The position numbers were made by a program, and so were the translations under genes. From NCBI RefSeq assembly GCF_024703995.1, contig NZ_JAMXQV010000015.1, forward strand, positions 124,001 to 188,000: a DNA stretch of 64,000 nt, written 5' to 3'. The DNA is from Amycolatopsis iheyensis (GTDB lineage: Bacteria > Actinomycetota > Actinomycetes > Mycobacteriales > Pseudonocardiaceae). The notes beneath the pieces were generated by a model. That model was not told where the DNA came from, did not search any database, and saw only the letters and a list, made by a program, of their open reading frames with translations. Within the stretch, counting starts at the first letter, position 1. Every line of letters begins with the position of its first letter. This document shows positions 42,021-50,308 of the stretch, piece after piece.

Positions 42021-43595
42021 GTGCTCGCGGGAGCGGCGCTCGCGCTCTTCCTGGCCGCGGCGCCGGTCGACCAGCCGCCGCTGCCCACCGTGCCGCAGAG
42101 CGCCGAAATCCAGCTCAAGGTCGAGCGCGACGGCGCGCTTTCGGTCGTCGAAGCGATCTCCGTGCCCGACGGCGTCACGATGGACCGCCGCGTCCCGCTG
42201 CGGGTCGCCGCGCCGCACCACCGGGACCGGCGCTACCACGTCCGCGACGTCGTCGTCGAAGGCAGCGGCAACGCCCAGGTGGACGCGGACGCCTTCACCG
42301 TCCACCTCACCGGCACGTCGATCGTCCGGTACACAGTGGACGGTGCGGTCGCCGATAGCCGGGTCACCTGGGAGCCGGCCGGCGGCTGGAGCACCGACCT
42401 GAAGTTCGTCCGGGCGTCCTTCGCGGCGCCCGAGATCCCGATCGCCGTCGACTGCCTGGTCGACGCCTCGCCGTGCGCGGCCGCGCAGATCGACCACGCC
42501 GGGCTGACCCGGTTCAGCGAGCAGAACCTCCCCGCGGGCCGGCGGATGACGGCGACCGTCGAGCTGCCGGCGGGCACCGTCCCGGAAAACGAGGACCTGG
42601 TCCCCGCGAAGACGCTCGCCGGCGCGTTCGTGGTCACCACCCCGGTCGCCTGGGCCTGGGCGGCCTTCGGCGCGCTCCTGCTCGCCGCGGCCAGCTGGGT
42701 CCTCCTCGCCCGCCGGCGTAGCTTTCACGTGAAAGCGACGCTTCCAGGTGGGAGCTTTCACGTGAAAGCGACGGGGGAGTTCGCGTCGCCGGCCGGGGTG
42801 CTGCCCGGGCACGCCGGACTGCTGCTGCACGGCCGGGCCGGGCCCGCCGACCTGGCCGCGACCGTGCTCGACCTCGTCGTCCGCAACTACGTGTGGGTCA
42901 CCGACGGCTCCCGCTTGCTGCGCCGCAACCCGCCCGACGAGCACCTGACACCCTTCGAACGCGCCGTCTTCGACGCCGTGCTGCCGGGGGAGTCGGTGAC
43001 CCTCGCCGAACTGCGGCAGCGGCACGTCGAGCTTCCCCTCGCCGAGCTGGCCGCCGACCTCGCGGGCCGCGGCTGGCTCGCGACCGGGCGGCTCCGGCGC
43101 GCCGGGATCCGGGTCGTGTTCTACGGCGTGTTCCTGACCGTCCTGCTCGCGCTGACCGCCGGGTACGCCCAGCTCGGCGTCATCGTCGTCCTGGCCGGGG
43201 CCGCCGCCGTCGCCGTCTCGGCCGCGCTGCCCGCACGCCGCCGCGCGGGTGACGAGGTCGCGCGCCGCCTGCACGGTGTCGCCGAGGAGCTCGCCTCGGC
43301 GCGGCCGAAGGACCTCGACAAGCTCCAGCGGGAGCTGGTGTTCTCCCGCGCCCTGCCGTACGCGTCAGCTCTGGGCGAACTGGGGCCGTGGGTGGCCGCT
43401 TTCGACGGTCTGAAGCACCCGCCGCCGGTGTACTGGCACGACGGCGACATCACGCCTGACCAGGCCGGATCGTTCGCGACCGCGCTCGTGGGCACGTTCG
43501 CGGCTGCCCGCCGCGGGCGCCTGCTCGCCACCGCGGCCGCGGACACCGGTTCTCACCCGCCAGCCGGGAAGCCAGGAGGCGCCGAGCCGTCGTAG
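42021..43595 (+). CDS. DUF2207 membrane protein (copy 2), carrying an in-frame repeat insertion
   Basis: A 524-residue paralog of the preceding protein with the same layout: signal-like segment (LAGAALALFLAAAP), DUF2207 domain (VVEAISVPDGVTMDRRVPL), a membrane helix (VAWAWAAFGALLLAAASWVLL), cytoplasmic RNPPDEHLTPFERAVFDAVL and two C-terminal helices. Just after the first helix the peptide SFHVKAT appears twice, encoded by two copies of the TTTCACGTGAAA palindrome that is intergenic elsewhere. The start GTG lies two bases after the previous stop, so translation is coupled. Confidence 0.83.
   Translation: MLAGAALALFLAAAPVDQPPLPTVPQSAEIQLKVERDGALSVVEAISVPDGVTMDRRVPLRVAAPHHRDRRYHVRDVVVEGSGNAQVDADAFTVHLTGTSIVRYTVDGAVADSRVTWEPAGGWSTDLKFVRASFAAPEIPIAVDCLVDASPCAAAQIDHAGLTRFSEQNLPAGRRMTATVELPAGTVPENEDLVPAKTLAGAFVVTTPVAWAWAAFGALLLAAASWVLLARRRSFHVKATLPGGSFHVKATGEFASPAGVLPGHAGLLLHGRAGPADLAATVLDLVVRNYVWVTDGSRLLRRNPPDEHLTPFERAVFDAVLPGESVTLAELRQRHVELPLAELAADLAGRGWLATGRLRRAGIRVVFYGVFLTVLLALTAGYAQLGVIVVLAGAAAVAVSAALPARRRAGDEVARRLHGVAEELASARPKDLDKLQRELVFSRALPYASALGELGPWVAAFDGLKHPPPVYWHDGDITPDQAGSFATALVGTFAAARRGRLLATAAADTGSHPPAGKPGGAEPS
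42721..42769. repeat. intragenic TTTCACGTGAAA palindrome pair
   Basis: GCTTTCACGTGAAAGC at 42721-42736 and again at 42754-42769. It lies in frame in the second DUF2207 gene and encodes two SFHVKA segments separated by a short linker. Confidence 0.85.
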
Positions 43596-43598
43596 GGT
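43593..43598 (+). promoter_or_regulatory. -10 box for the M16 operon
   Basis: TAGGGT overlaps the stop of the DUF2207 gene and ends six bases before the ATG at 43605, consistent with a leaderless transcript for the M16-M16-nudC genes. Confidence 0.5.
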
Positions 43599-43604
43599 GG
43601 GGCC

Positions 43605-44897
43605 ATGGCCGATCCCGAGCTCGTCCGATACACCCTCGACAACGGTCTGCGCGTGGTGCTGGCACCCGACGCGACCGCGCCGGTGGTCGGCGTCAGCGTG
43701 CACTACGACGTGGGTTTCCGTTCCGAGCCGGAGGGGCGCACCGGTTTCGCGCACCTCTTCGAGCACCTGATGTTCCAGGGCTCCGAGAGCCTCGAGAAGC
43801 TCGCGCACTTCCGGCACGTGCAGTCCAGCGGGGGCACCTTCAACGGGTCCACCCACCCGGACTACACCGACTACTTCGAGGTGCTGCCGAGCGCCGCGCT
43901 CGAGCGTGCGCTGTTCCTCGAGGCCGACCGCATGCGCGCGCCGAAGCTGACCGCCGAAAACCTGGCGAACCAGATCGACGTCGTCAAGGAAGAGATCCGG
44001 CTGAACGTGCTGAACCGGCCCTACGGCGGGTTCCCCTGGATCACCCTGCCGCCGGTGCTGTACTCGACGTTCCCCAACGCGCACAACGGTTACGGCGGCT
44101 TCGAGGACCTCGAGAGCGCCACGGTCGAAGACTGCGCGGCGTTCTTCGACACCTACTACGCGCCGGCGAACGCCGTGCTCACCGTGGCCGGTGACTTCGA
44201 GGTGGACACCGCCAAGGCGTTGATCGAGCAGCACTTCGGCGACGTCCCGCACCGGCCCGCGCCGCAGCGGCCGTCGTTCGCCGAGCCGCTGCCGACCACT
44301 GAGCTGCGCGGCGAGGTCGAAGACCCGCACGCCCCGCTGCCTGCGCTCGGCATCGGCTACCGGATGCCGGACCCGATCAACGACGTCGACAGCTACCTGG
44401 CCTACCTCGTGCTGGCCGGTGTGCTCACCGACGGCGACGGCTCCCGGCTGCAGCAGCGGCTGGTCCACAAGGAACCGCTGGTCGTCGACATCGGCGCCGG
44501 CGCCGGGCTGTTCGGCCCGTTCGAGGCCCGCGACCCCGACACGTTCACCGTCACCCTGATCCACCCGCACGAGGTGCCGCGCGAGCGCGTGCTCGCCGCG
44601 CTGGACGACGAGCTGGAGAAGCTCGCCGAGACCCCGCCGAGCGAGGAAGAGCTGCGCAAGGTCACCGCCCGCTGGACGGCGAGCCTGCACTCGGAGCACG
44701 ACAGGCTGGTGTCCCGGACGCTGGCCCTCGGCTCGTTCGAGCTGCTCTACGGCGACGCGTCGCTGGTGTACAAGCTCGCGGACCGGATGTCCGCCGTCAC
44801 CTCGGAAGCCGTTTCGGCGGCGGCGAAGGCGCTGCGCCCCGACGCGCGCGCCGTCCTGGTGGTCAAGCCCGCTTCGGAAGGGACCAACGAGCAGTGA
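43605..44897 (+). CDS. M16 family zinc metallopeptidase, catalytic subunit
   Basis: A 430-residue pitrilysin/insulinase-like peptidase with the inverted zinc motif HLFEHLMF (HxxEH) and the distal glutamate in VVKEEIRLNVL. It has the two-domain size of bacterial M16B subunits and pairs with the non-catalytic subunit encoded next. No signal peptide, so it is cytoplasmic. A TAGGGT box lies six bases before the ATG. The end overlaps the next gene as GTGA. Confidence 0.92.
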   Translation: MADPELVRYTLDNGLRVVLAPDATAPVVGVSVHYDVGFRSEPEGRTGFAHLFEHLMFQGSESLEKLAHFRHVQSSGGTFNGSTHPDYTDYFEVLPSAALERALFLEADRMRAPKLTAENLANQIDVVKEEIRLNVLNRPYGGFPWITLPPVLYSTFPNAHNGYGGFEDLESATVEDCAAFFDTYYAPANAVLTVAGDFEVDTAKALIEQHFGDVPHRPAPQRPSFAEPLPTTELRGEVEDPHAPLPALGIGYRMPDPINDVDSYLAYLVLAGVLTDGDGSRLQQRLVHKEPLVVDIGAGAGLFGPFEARDPDTFTVTLIHPHEVPRERVLAALDDELEKLAETPPSEEELRKVTARWTASLHSEHDRLVSRTLALGSFELLYGDASLVYKLADRMSAVTSEAVSAAAKALRPDARAVLVVKPASEGTNEQ

Positions 44898-46273
44898 CTT
44901 CTGCAACGCACCGCAGTGCGGAGGAAATCGGCCGCACCGCGCGGGGGCCGCGCCCGCTGCCCCCGCTGGGCGAGCAGCGCGCCGCCGCCGATCTGTCCCA
45001 TGTGGACACTTCGCTGGCCAACGGCCTGCGCGTGGTGGCCGTGCGCAAGGCGACCGTGCCGATGGTCGAGGCGCGGCTGTGGATCCCGTTCGCGGGTGAC
45101 GACGCGCTGCACCCGGCGACCGCCGAGGTGCTCGCCGAGACGATCCTCACCGGCACCGAGCGCCGCAACCGCATCGAGATCGACGCCGAGCTGGCGCTGA
45201 TCGGCGGCGACATCGGCGCCGGCGTCGACCCGGAACGCCTGGTGCTGACCGGATCCGCGCTCGCCGACAAGCTCCCGACGTTCCTCGACGTGCTCGGCGA
45301 CGTCCTCACTGGAGCGACCTACGCCGACGACGAGATCGCCCGCGAGAAGGAGCGGCTCGTCGAGCGGATCGCCGTCTCGCGCACCCAGCCGCGCACGATC
45401 GCACGGGAGGCGCTGCAGAAGCACCGCTACGGCGACCACCCGGCCACCCGCGAGGTGCCGCGCGCCGAGGACGTCGCGGTCGTGACGCCCGAGCAGGTCC
45501 GCGCGCTGCACCAGGCGTCGGTGCTGCCGCGGGGCGCGGTCATGGTGCTGGTCGGCGACATCGACCCGGCCGGCGTCATCGGCGAGCTGGAGAAGGTGTT
45601 CGGCGGCTGGGCGTCCGACCGCTCGGCCGTGCGGCTGCCCGCGCTGCCGGACCTGACCGGGCCGAACGTGCTGCTGGTGCCGCGCGCCGGGGCCGTCCAG
45701 TCGCAGATCCGGCTTTCGGCGCAGACCGTGCCGCGCACCGACCCGGGTTACGCGGCGCTGCAGCTGGCGAACCTGGCCTACGGCGGGTACTTCTCGTCGC
45801 GGCTGGTGGAGAACATCCGCGAGAACAAGGGGTACACCTACTCCGCGCACTCCGGGTTCGAGTTCACCGAGGGCACCGCGGTGGTCAACGTGGACGCGGA
45901 CACCGCGACCGAGGCGACCGCGCCGGCGCTGCTGGAGACCCGCTACGAGCTGGGCCGCCTCGGCCAGGTCCCGCCGTCGGGCGACGAGCTGGAATCGGTG
46001 CGGCAGTACGCGATCGGCTCGCTGCTGACTTCGACGTCGTCGCAGGGCGGGCTGGCCGGGCAGGTGCTGGCGCTGGCGTCGACCGGGCTGGGCCTGGAGT
46101 GGCTGAACGAGCACCCGGCGCGGGTCGCCGCGGTGACCGCGGACGACGTCGCGGAAGCGGCGCTGAAGTACTTCGCCCCCAAGCGGTTCACGGGCGTGGT
46201 GGTCGGTGACGCGGCGGTGCTGGAACACAAGCTCGTGGCCCTCGGCGACGTCGTCGTGGGCGAGCCGGCCTGA
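44894..46273 (+). CDS. M16 family peptidase, non-catalytic subunit
   Basis: A 459-residue M16 homolog. The zinc motif is absent: the equivalent region reads LHPATAEVLAETI. The R/Y substrate-binding pair is kept in SRLVENIRENKGYTYSAH. Such subunits complement the R/Y-poor catalytic partner in M16B heterodimers. The GTG start overlaps the catalytic subunit stop and its own TGA overlaps the nudC ATG by one base, so the three genes are one unit. Confidence 0.92.
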   Translation: MTSATHRSAEEIGRTARGPRPLPPLGEQRAAADLSHVDTSLANGLRVVAVRKATVPMVEARLWIPFAGDDALHPATAEVLAETILTGTERRNRIEIDAELALIGGDIGAGVDPERLVLTGSALADKLPTFLDVLGDVLTGATYADDEIAREKERLVERIAVSRTQPRTIAREALQKHRYGDHPATREVPRAEDVAVVTPEQVRALHQASVLPRGAVMVLVGDIDPAGVIGELEKVFGGWASDRSAVRLPALPDLTGPNVLLVPRAGAVQSQIRLSAQTVPRTDPGYAALQLANLAYGGYFSSRLVENIRENKGYTYSAHSGFEFTEGTAVVNVDADTATEATAPALLETRYELGRLGQVPPSGDELESVRQYAIGSLLTSTSSQGGLAGQVLALASTGLGLEWLNEHPARVAAVTADDVAEAALKYFAPKRFTGVVVGDAAVLEHKLVALGDVVVGEPA

Positions 46274-47286
46274 TGTCCGTCCCGTTTTCGCTGGGGGACC
46301 TGCCGACCCTGTCCCGGTCCACTGTGGACCGGCAGGAAGGCTTGCGCACCAACCCTTCGCGACTGCTGGCGAAGTGGTCCGACGCCCGGGTCGTCCTGCT
46401 GGACGACGCCGGGCGCACCCCGGTCGTCGAGGGTTCTTCGGTGCTGGCGTTCCGCAAGGCGATCGACTTCGGCGCTTCGCCACCGGAGGACGCGGTGTTC
46501 CTGGGCGAGTGGCAGGACACCGACTACTGGTCGCTGCCGGGCGGCCCGTCGGGTGACGCCCAGACGGTGAAGATGGCGGGCAGCTGGGGATTCGTCGAGG
46601 AGGTCCCGCTGGTCGACGGCGAGGTCTGGGTCGAGCTGCGCGGCTACGGCGACCTCCTGGACGACACGTCGGCCGGGCTGTTCACCACGGCGCAGGCGTT
46701 GCGGAACTGGCGTCGCCAGGCGAAGTTCTGCACGCGGTGCGGTCACCCGACGGAGCTGGTCCAGTTCGGCTGGGCGAGCAAGTGCACGAACGACGGCCGC
46801 GAGGAGTACCCGCGCACGGACCCGGCGGTGATCTGCCTGGTCCATTCGACGGAGGGGACCAACGGATCGCACGTGCTGCTGGCGCGTCAGCCGATCTGGC
46901 CGGCCGGGCGGTACTCGGTGCTGGCGGGTTTCGTGGAGGCGGGCGAGTCGCTCGAGGCGTGCGTGCTGCGGGAGATCCGCGAGGAGGTCGGGGCGTCGGT
47001 GTCCGACGTCCGGTACCTCGGGAGCCAGCCGTGGCCGTTCCCGCGGTCGATCATGCTCGGGTTCACCGCGCGGGCGGATCGTTCGCTGCCGCTCGTGCCC
47101 GCTGACGGGGAGATCGAGGAGGCGTTGTGGGTGTCGCGTGAGGAGGTGCGCGCGGCGTTCGCCAACAGTGCGGCGCGGGTCGCGAAGCCGACGCCGATCG
47201 CGAACGGGGCGGCGGAGATCATCCTGCCGGGGAACTCGTCCATCGCCCGCGTGATGCTCAAGGCCTGGGCGGACGCGGAGGAGTAA
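46273..47286 (+). CDS. nudC: NAD(H) diphosphatase / NAD-capped RNA hydrolase NudC
   Basis: A 337-residue Nudix hydrolase. It has a zinc-ribbon region (CTRCGHPTE then CTND), the Nudix box GFVEAGESLEACVLREIREE followed by VG, and the NudC-specific array SQPWPFPRSIM. It hydrolyses NADH to NMNH and AMP and can remove NAD caps from RNA. In M. tuberculosis nudC (Rv3199c) lies beside the adnAB/channel genes; here 18 kb separates them. The start overlaps the preceding stop (TGATG). A hairpin with a short T-run follows the gene. Confidence 0.95.
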   Translation: MSVPFSLGDLPTLSRSTVDRQEGLRTNPSRLLAKWSDARVVLLDDAGRTPVVEGSSVLAFRKAIDFGASPPEDAVFLGEWQDTDYWSLPGGPSGDAQTVKMAGSWGFVEEVPLVDGEVWVELRGYGDLLDDTSAGLFTTAQALRNWRRQAKFCTRCGHPTELVQFGWASKCTNDGREEYPRTDPAVICLVHSTEGTNGSHVLLARQPIWPAGRYSVLAGFVEAGESLEACVLREIREEVGASVSDVRYLGSQPWPFPRSIMLGFTARADRSLPLVPADGEIEEALWVSREEVRAAFANSAARVAKPTPIANGAAEIILPGNSSIARVMLKAWADAEE

Positions 47287-47311
47287 CCGCCCACCACAGA
47301 GCGCGACCACG

Positions 47312-47342
47312 AACGGCCCCGGCTTCCCGCCGGGGCCGTTTT
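47312..47342 (+). terminator. intrinsic terminator after nudC
   Basis: AACGGCCCCGG (47312-47322) pairs with CCGGGGCCGTT (47330-47340) over a 7-base loop, followed directly by TTTT. Confidence 0.85.
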
Positions 47343-47370
47343 CGTCGCGCCCCACGCACCCAGGACCCCG

Positions 47371-47458
47371 AGCGCCCCAATGTGGCCTTGGTTGCGTCAG
47401 ACGCACCGAAGGCCACATTGGGTGCGTCTCACGCACCGAAGGCCACATTGGGGCGCTT
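47371..47458. repeat. array of two 30-bp palindromic repeats
   Basis: Same family as the array at 38416. Terminal arms GCGCCCCAATGTGGCCTT (47372-47389) and its complement (47439-47456) enclose two 30-bp units starting at 47393 and 47423 (core CGAAGGCCACATTGGG). It lies downstream of the nudC terminator. Confidence 0.9.
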
Positions 47459-47589
47459 GGCCCGGGCCGGTCCGCGCAACCGGAAATCCGTTGACCAAGC
47501 CCCACGCACCCGGCGCAACTCGTTCACCGGTGCGCCCGCCGACCGGCCTAGACCCCCGCCAAGCGTTACCTCCCCGTTTCCGGAGCCCG

Positions 47590-47618
47590 TTGACGGCTGT
47601 GCTCCGGCTCACTACAGT
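47590..47618 (+). promoter_or_regulatory. promoter of the ROK-sugar operon
   Basis: TTGACG at 47590-47595, a 17-base spacer and TACAGT at 47613-47618 make a near-consensus vegetative promoter, placing the start of transcription near 47625. The stretch from 47459 to 47589 shows no other feature. Confidence 0.75.
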
Positions 47619-47632
47619 CCTGCGAAACCGTC

Positions 47633-47651
47633 TGTAAAGTATCCTAATTAA
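47633..47651. promoter_or_regulatory. candidate ROK-regulator operator
   Basis: An AT-rich island, TGTAAAGTATCCTAATTAA, in otherwise GC-rich DNA, just downstream of the predicted start site. ATCCTAA resembles half of the ROK operator known from Streptomyces CsnR-type regulators; the other half is degenerate. Confidence 0.5.
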
Positions 47652-47665
47652 GTCGGGAGCAACGA

Positions 47666-48919
47666 GTGCGAGCCGGTAGCCCGCGGATGCTGCGCGAGAT
47701 CAACGATCGCGCCGCCATCGAGGTCCTCCTGCGTGAGGGCCCGTTGACCCGCGCCGAGCTGGAGCTCGCCATCGGGCTCTCCAAGCCCGCCACCGCGCAG
47801 CTCATCACCCGCCTCGAGCAGGACAACCTCGTCGTCAAGGCCGGTGTGCGAGGCGGTGGCCGCGGTCCCCGCGCCCAGCTCTGGGCCGCCAACGGCGCGC
47901 TCGCCTTCGTCGCCGCCGTGGACCTCACCCCGCACGTCGCCGACTTCGTCGTCGCCGACGTCGCCGGGATCGTGCTCGCCGAGTACCGGACGCCGCTGCC
48001 CGTGCACGAAGGCGCCGACGTCGTCGGGACCTTCGGGGAAGCCCTCCAAAGAGTTGCCGAAGAAGCCGGAATAAGGAGAGAAGACCTGGCCCATGTCGTG
48101 ATCGGCGCGCAGGGGGCGTTCGATCCGCGGACCGGGCTGCTCTCCTCCGCCCCGCACATCCCCGGCTGGCTCGGCTTCGACGTCCCGCAGAAGCTCTCCG
48201 ACGAGCTCGGCGTCGACGTCCTCATCGAGAACGACGTCAACCTCGTCGCCGTCGAGGAGATGAGCGTCGGGCAGGCGCAGGACGTCGACGACTTCGTCAT
48301 GGTGTGGCTGTCCGAAGGCGTCGGCGGCGCGGTCGTCATCGGGCGGCGGCTGCTGCGCGGCGCCACCGGCGGGGGCGGCGAGATCGACTGGATGCGCGTG
48401 CCCGACCCGGCCTCCGTCGACACCGGCGACGTCTGGCCCGAAGCCGGCGCCCGGTTCGGCAACCTCGTCGACTCGCCCGCCATCTGCCGGCTCGCCGCCG
48501 CGCACGGCATCCAGGCCGAGACCGCGTGGGAAGCCGTCGAAAAAGCCGGGAGAAGCCCCTTCCTCGACGACCTCGCGAGGCGGGTCGCCGGGGGAGTGGC
48601 CAACCTCGTCGCCGTCGCCGACCCGCAGCTCGTGCTCCTCTGCGGCGACACCAGCCGCGCCGGTGGCGAGGAGTTCGCCGCGCTGGTGCAGGAAAAGCTG
48701 CACGAACTGGTCCTGCCGCGCACACCCGTCGGCTGCGCTTCGGTGCAGGGCAACGCCGTCCGCGCCGGCGCGCTGCAGTCCGCGCTGGCCACCGCCCGTG
48801 AGGACGTCTTCGGCGTCGTCACCCCCACGCTCCTCGGGTCGCGCAGGCCCGCGGTCGGACTTCCGCCCGGTGCGGCGGCGGTCCCGAACACCCGTCCCGC
48901 CCCGTCCCCAACCGAATAG
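47666..48919 (+). CDS. ROK-family transcriptional regulator
   Basis: A 417-residue repressor with an N-terminal winged helix (LLREGPLTRAELELAIGLSK then PATAQLITRLEQDNLV) and a ROK sugar-kinase-like domain: IENDVNLVAVEE and the GGGGEIDW stretch, but the kinase/zinc cysteine cluster is not evident, which suits a sensor. It precedes an ABC sugar importer and glycosidase genes, so it most likely senses the imported sugar. GTG start at 47666 with GGGAGC upstream. The downstream gene follows after 24 bases. Confidence 0.9.
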   Translation: MRAGSPRMLREINDRAAIEVLLREGPLTRAELELAIGLSKPATAQLITRLEQDNLVVKAGVRGGGRGPRAQLWAANGALAFVAAVDLTPHVADFVVADVAGIVLAEYRTPLPVHEGADVVGTFGEALQRVAEEAGIRREDLAHVVIGAQGAFDPRTGLLSSAPHIPGWLGFDVPQKLSDELGVDVLIENDVNLVAVEEMSVGQAQDVDDFVMVWLSEGVGGAVVIGRRLLRGATGGGGEIDWMRVPDPASVDTGDVWPEAGARFGNLVDSPAICRLAAAHGIQAETAWEAVEKAGRSPFLDDLARRVAGGVANLVAVADPQLVLLCGDTSRAGGEEFAALVQEKLHELVLPRTPVGCASVQGNAVRAGALQSALATAREDVFGVVTPTLLGSRRPAVGLPPGAAAVPNTRPAPSPTE

Positions 48920-48943
48920 ACCCCACCGATGAGGAGGAGGGCC

Positions 48944-50308
48944 ATGCCCCCTACCACCCGGACCCGCCGAGGCGCCCTGTTAGCGGCCGCCGCCGCGGCG
49001 TCCCTCCTGCTGACCAGCGCCTGCTCCGGCGCCGCCGCACCCAGTGGTGGCAGCGGTGACCCGGCCGCGGCGCCCGGCAAGGACGACAAGCTCACGATCA
49101 CCGTGTACTCCAAGTTCACCGACCGCGAGTACGGGGTGGTGACCGCGGGCCTGAACAAGCTCAAGGCGAAGTTCCCGAACATCGAGATCAAGCACGAGGG
49201 AAACCAGGACGACGACAAGCTCACCCAGTCGATCCGCGGTGGCAACCCACCCGACGTCGCGATCTCCTTCTACACCGACAACCTGGGCGCCTGGTGCTCC
49301 ACCGGCAGCTTCCAGGACCTCAAGCCCTACATCGACCGCGACAAGATCGACCTGAACCAGATCCCGGACGCGGTCCGCAACTACACCGAGTACCAGGGCA
49401 AGCGGTGCGCGATGCCGATGCTCGCGGACGTCTACGGCATGTACTACAACACCGACATGTTCGCGGCGAAGGGCATCACCTCGCCGCCGAAGACGATGTC
49501 GGAGCTGTTCGAGGACACCAAGAAGCTCACCGAGTTCAACCCGGACGGCTCGATCAAGGTCGCCGGCTTCCTGCCCTCGATGCCGTTCTACGCCAACCAG
49601 GCCCAGTACTGGGCGCAGTACTTCGGCGCGAGCTTCCTCGGCCAGGACGGCAAGTCGGACCTCGCCACCAACCCCGGCTGGAAGGCGATGTTCGACTTCC
49701 AGAAGCAGCTCATCGACTTCTACGGCGGCCACGACAAGGTCGAGAAGTTCAAGGCCGGCCTGGGTGACGAGTACTCCGCCGACCACGGCTTCCAGAAGGG
49801 CAAGCTCGCCATGATGATCGACGGCGAGTTCCGCACCGCCTTCCTCAAGGACCAGGCGCCGGACATCAAGTACCAGACCGCGCCGTTCCCGGTGCTCGAC
49901 ACGATGGCCGACCACTACGGCGGCGGCTTCACCACCGGCACGATCATCGCGATCCCCAAGGGCGCCAAGAACCCCGGCGCCGCGTGGGAGCTCATCAAGC
50001 AGGTCACCCTGGACACCGACACCCTGGTGGACATGGCCAACGGCCTGAAGAACGTGCCCAGCACCAAGGCGTCGCTGACCTCGCCGAAGCTGGACCTGCA
50101 GCCGCAGTTCAAGACGTTCCTCGAGATCTACGACAGCGGCAAGCTGGTCGCCAACCAGACCACCCCGATCGGTGACGCGCACCTCAAGGCGGTCAACGAC
50201 TTCGCCGAGAAGTGGCAGGCCGGCTCCGTGCCCGACCTCCTGGGTGGCCTGAAGACGGTCGACGCGCAGGTCAACGACGAGCTGAAGCAGAAGGGCGCCG
50301 GCGGATGA
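48944..50308 (+). CDS. ABC transporter sugar-binding lipoprotein
   Basis: A 454-residue family 1 extracellular solute-binding protein. The N-terminus is a lipoprotein signal with lipobox LTSAC; the mature part starts CSGAAAPSGG and continues with the typical LTITVYSKFTDREYGVV. The ATG at 48944 has a GAGGAGGAGGG site just upstream; an ATG at 48929 overlaps that site and is unlikely. It binds an oligosaccharide outside the membrane, perhaps chitobiose, cellobiose or a related beta-glycoside given the GH4 and kinase genes. The TGA overlaps the first permease start. Confidence 0.9.
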   Translation: MPPTTRTRRGALLAAAAAASLLLTSACSGAAAPSGGSGDPAAAPGKDDKLTITVYSKFTDREYGVVTAGLNKLKAKFPNIEIKHEGNQDDDKLTQSIRGGNPPDVAISFYTDNLGAWCSTGSFQDLKPYIDRDKIDLNQIPDAVRNYTEYQGKRCAMPMLADVYGMYYNTDMFAAKGITSPPKTMSELFEDTKKLTEFNPDGSIKVAGFLPSMPFYANQAQYWAQYFGASFLGQDGKSDLATNPGWKAMFDFQKQLIDFYGGHDKVEKFKAGLGDEYSADHGFQKGKLAMMIDGEFRTAFLKDQAPDIKYQTAPFPVLDTMADHYGGGFTTGTIIAIPKGAKNPGAAWELIKQVTLDTDTLVDMANGLKNVPSTKASLTSPKLDLQPQFKTFLEIYDSGKLVANQTTPIGDAHLKAVNDFAEKWQAGSVPDLLGGLKTVDAQVNDELKQKGAGG

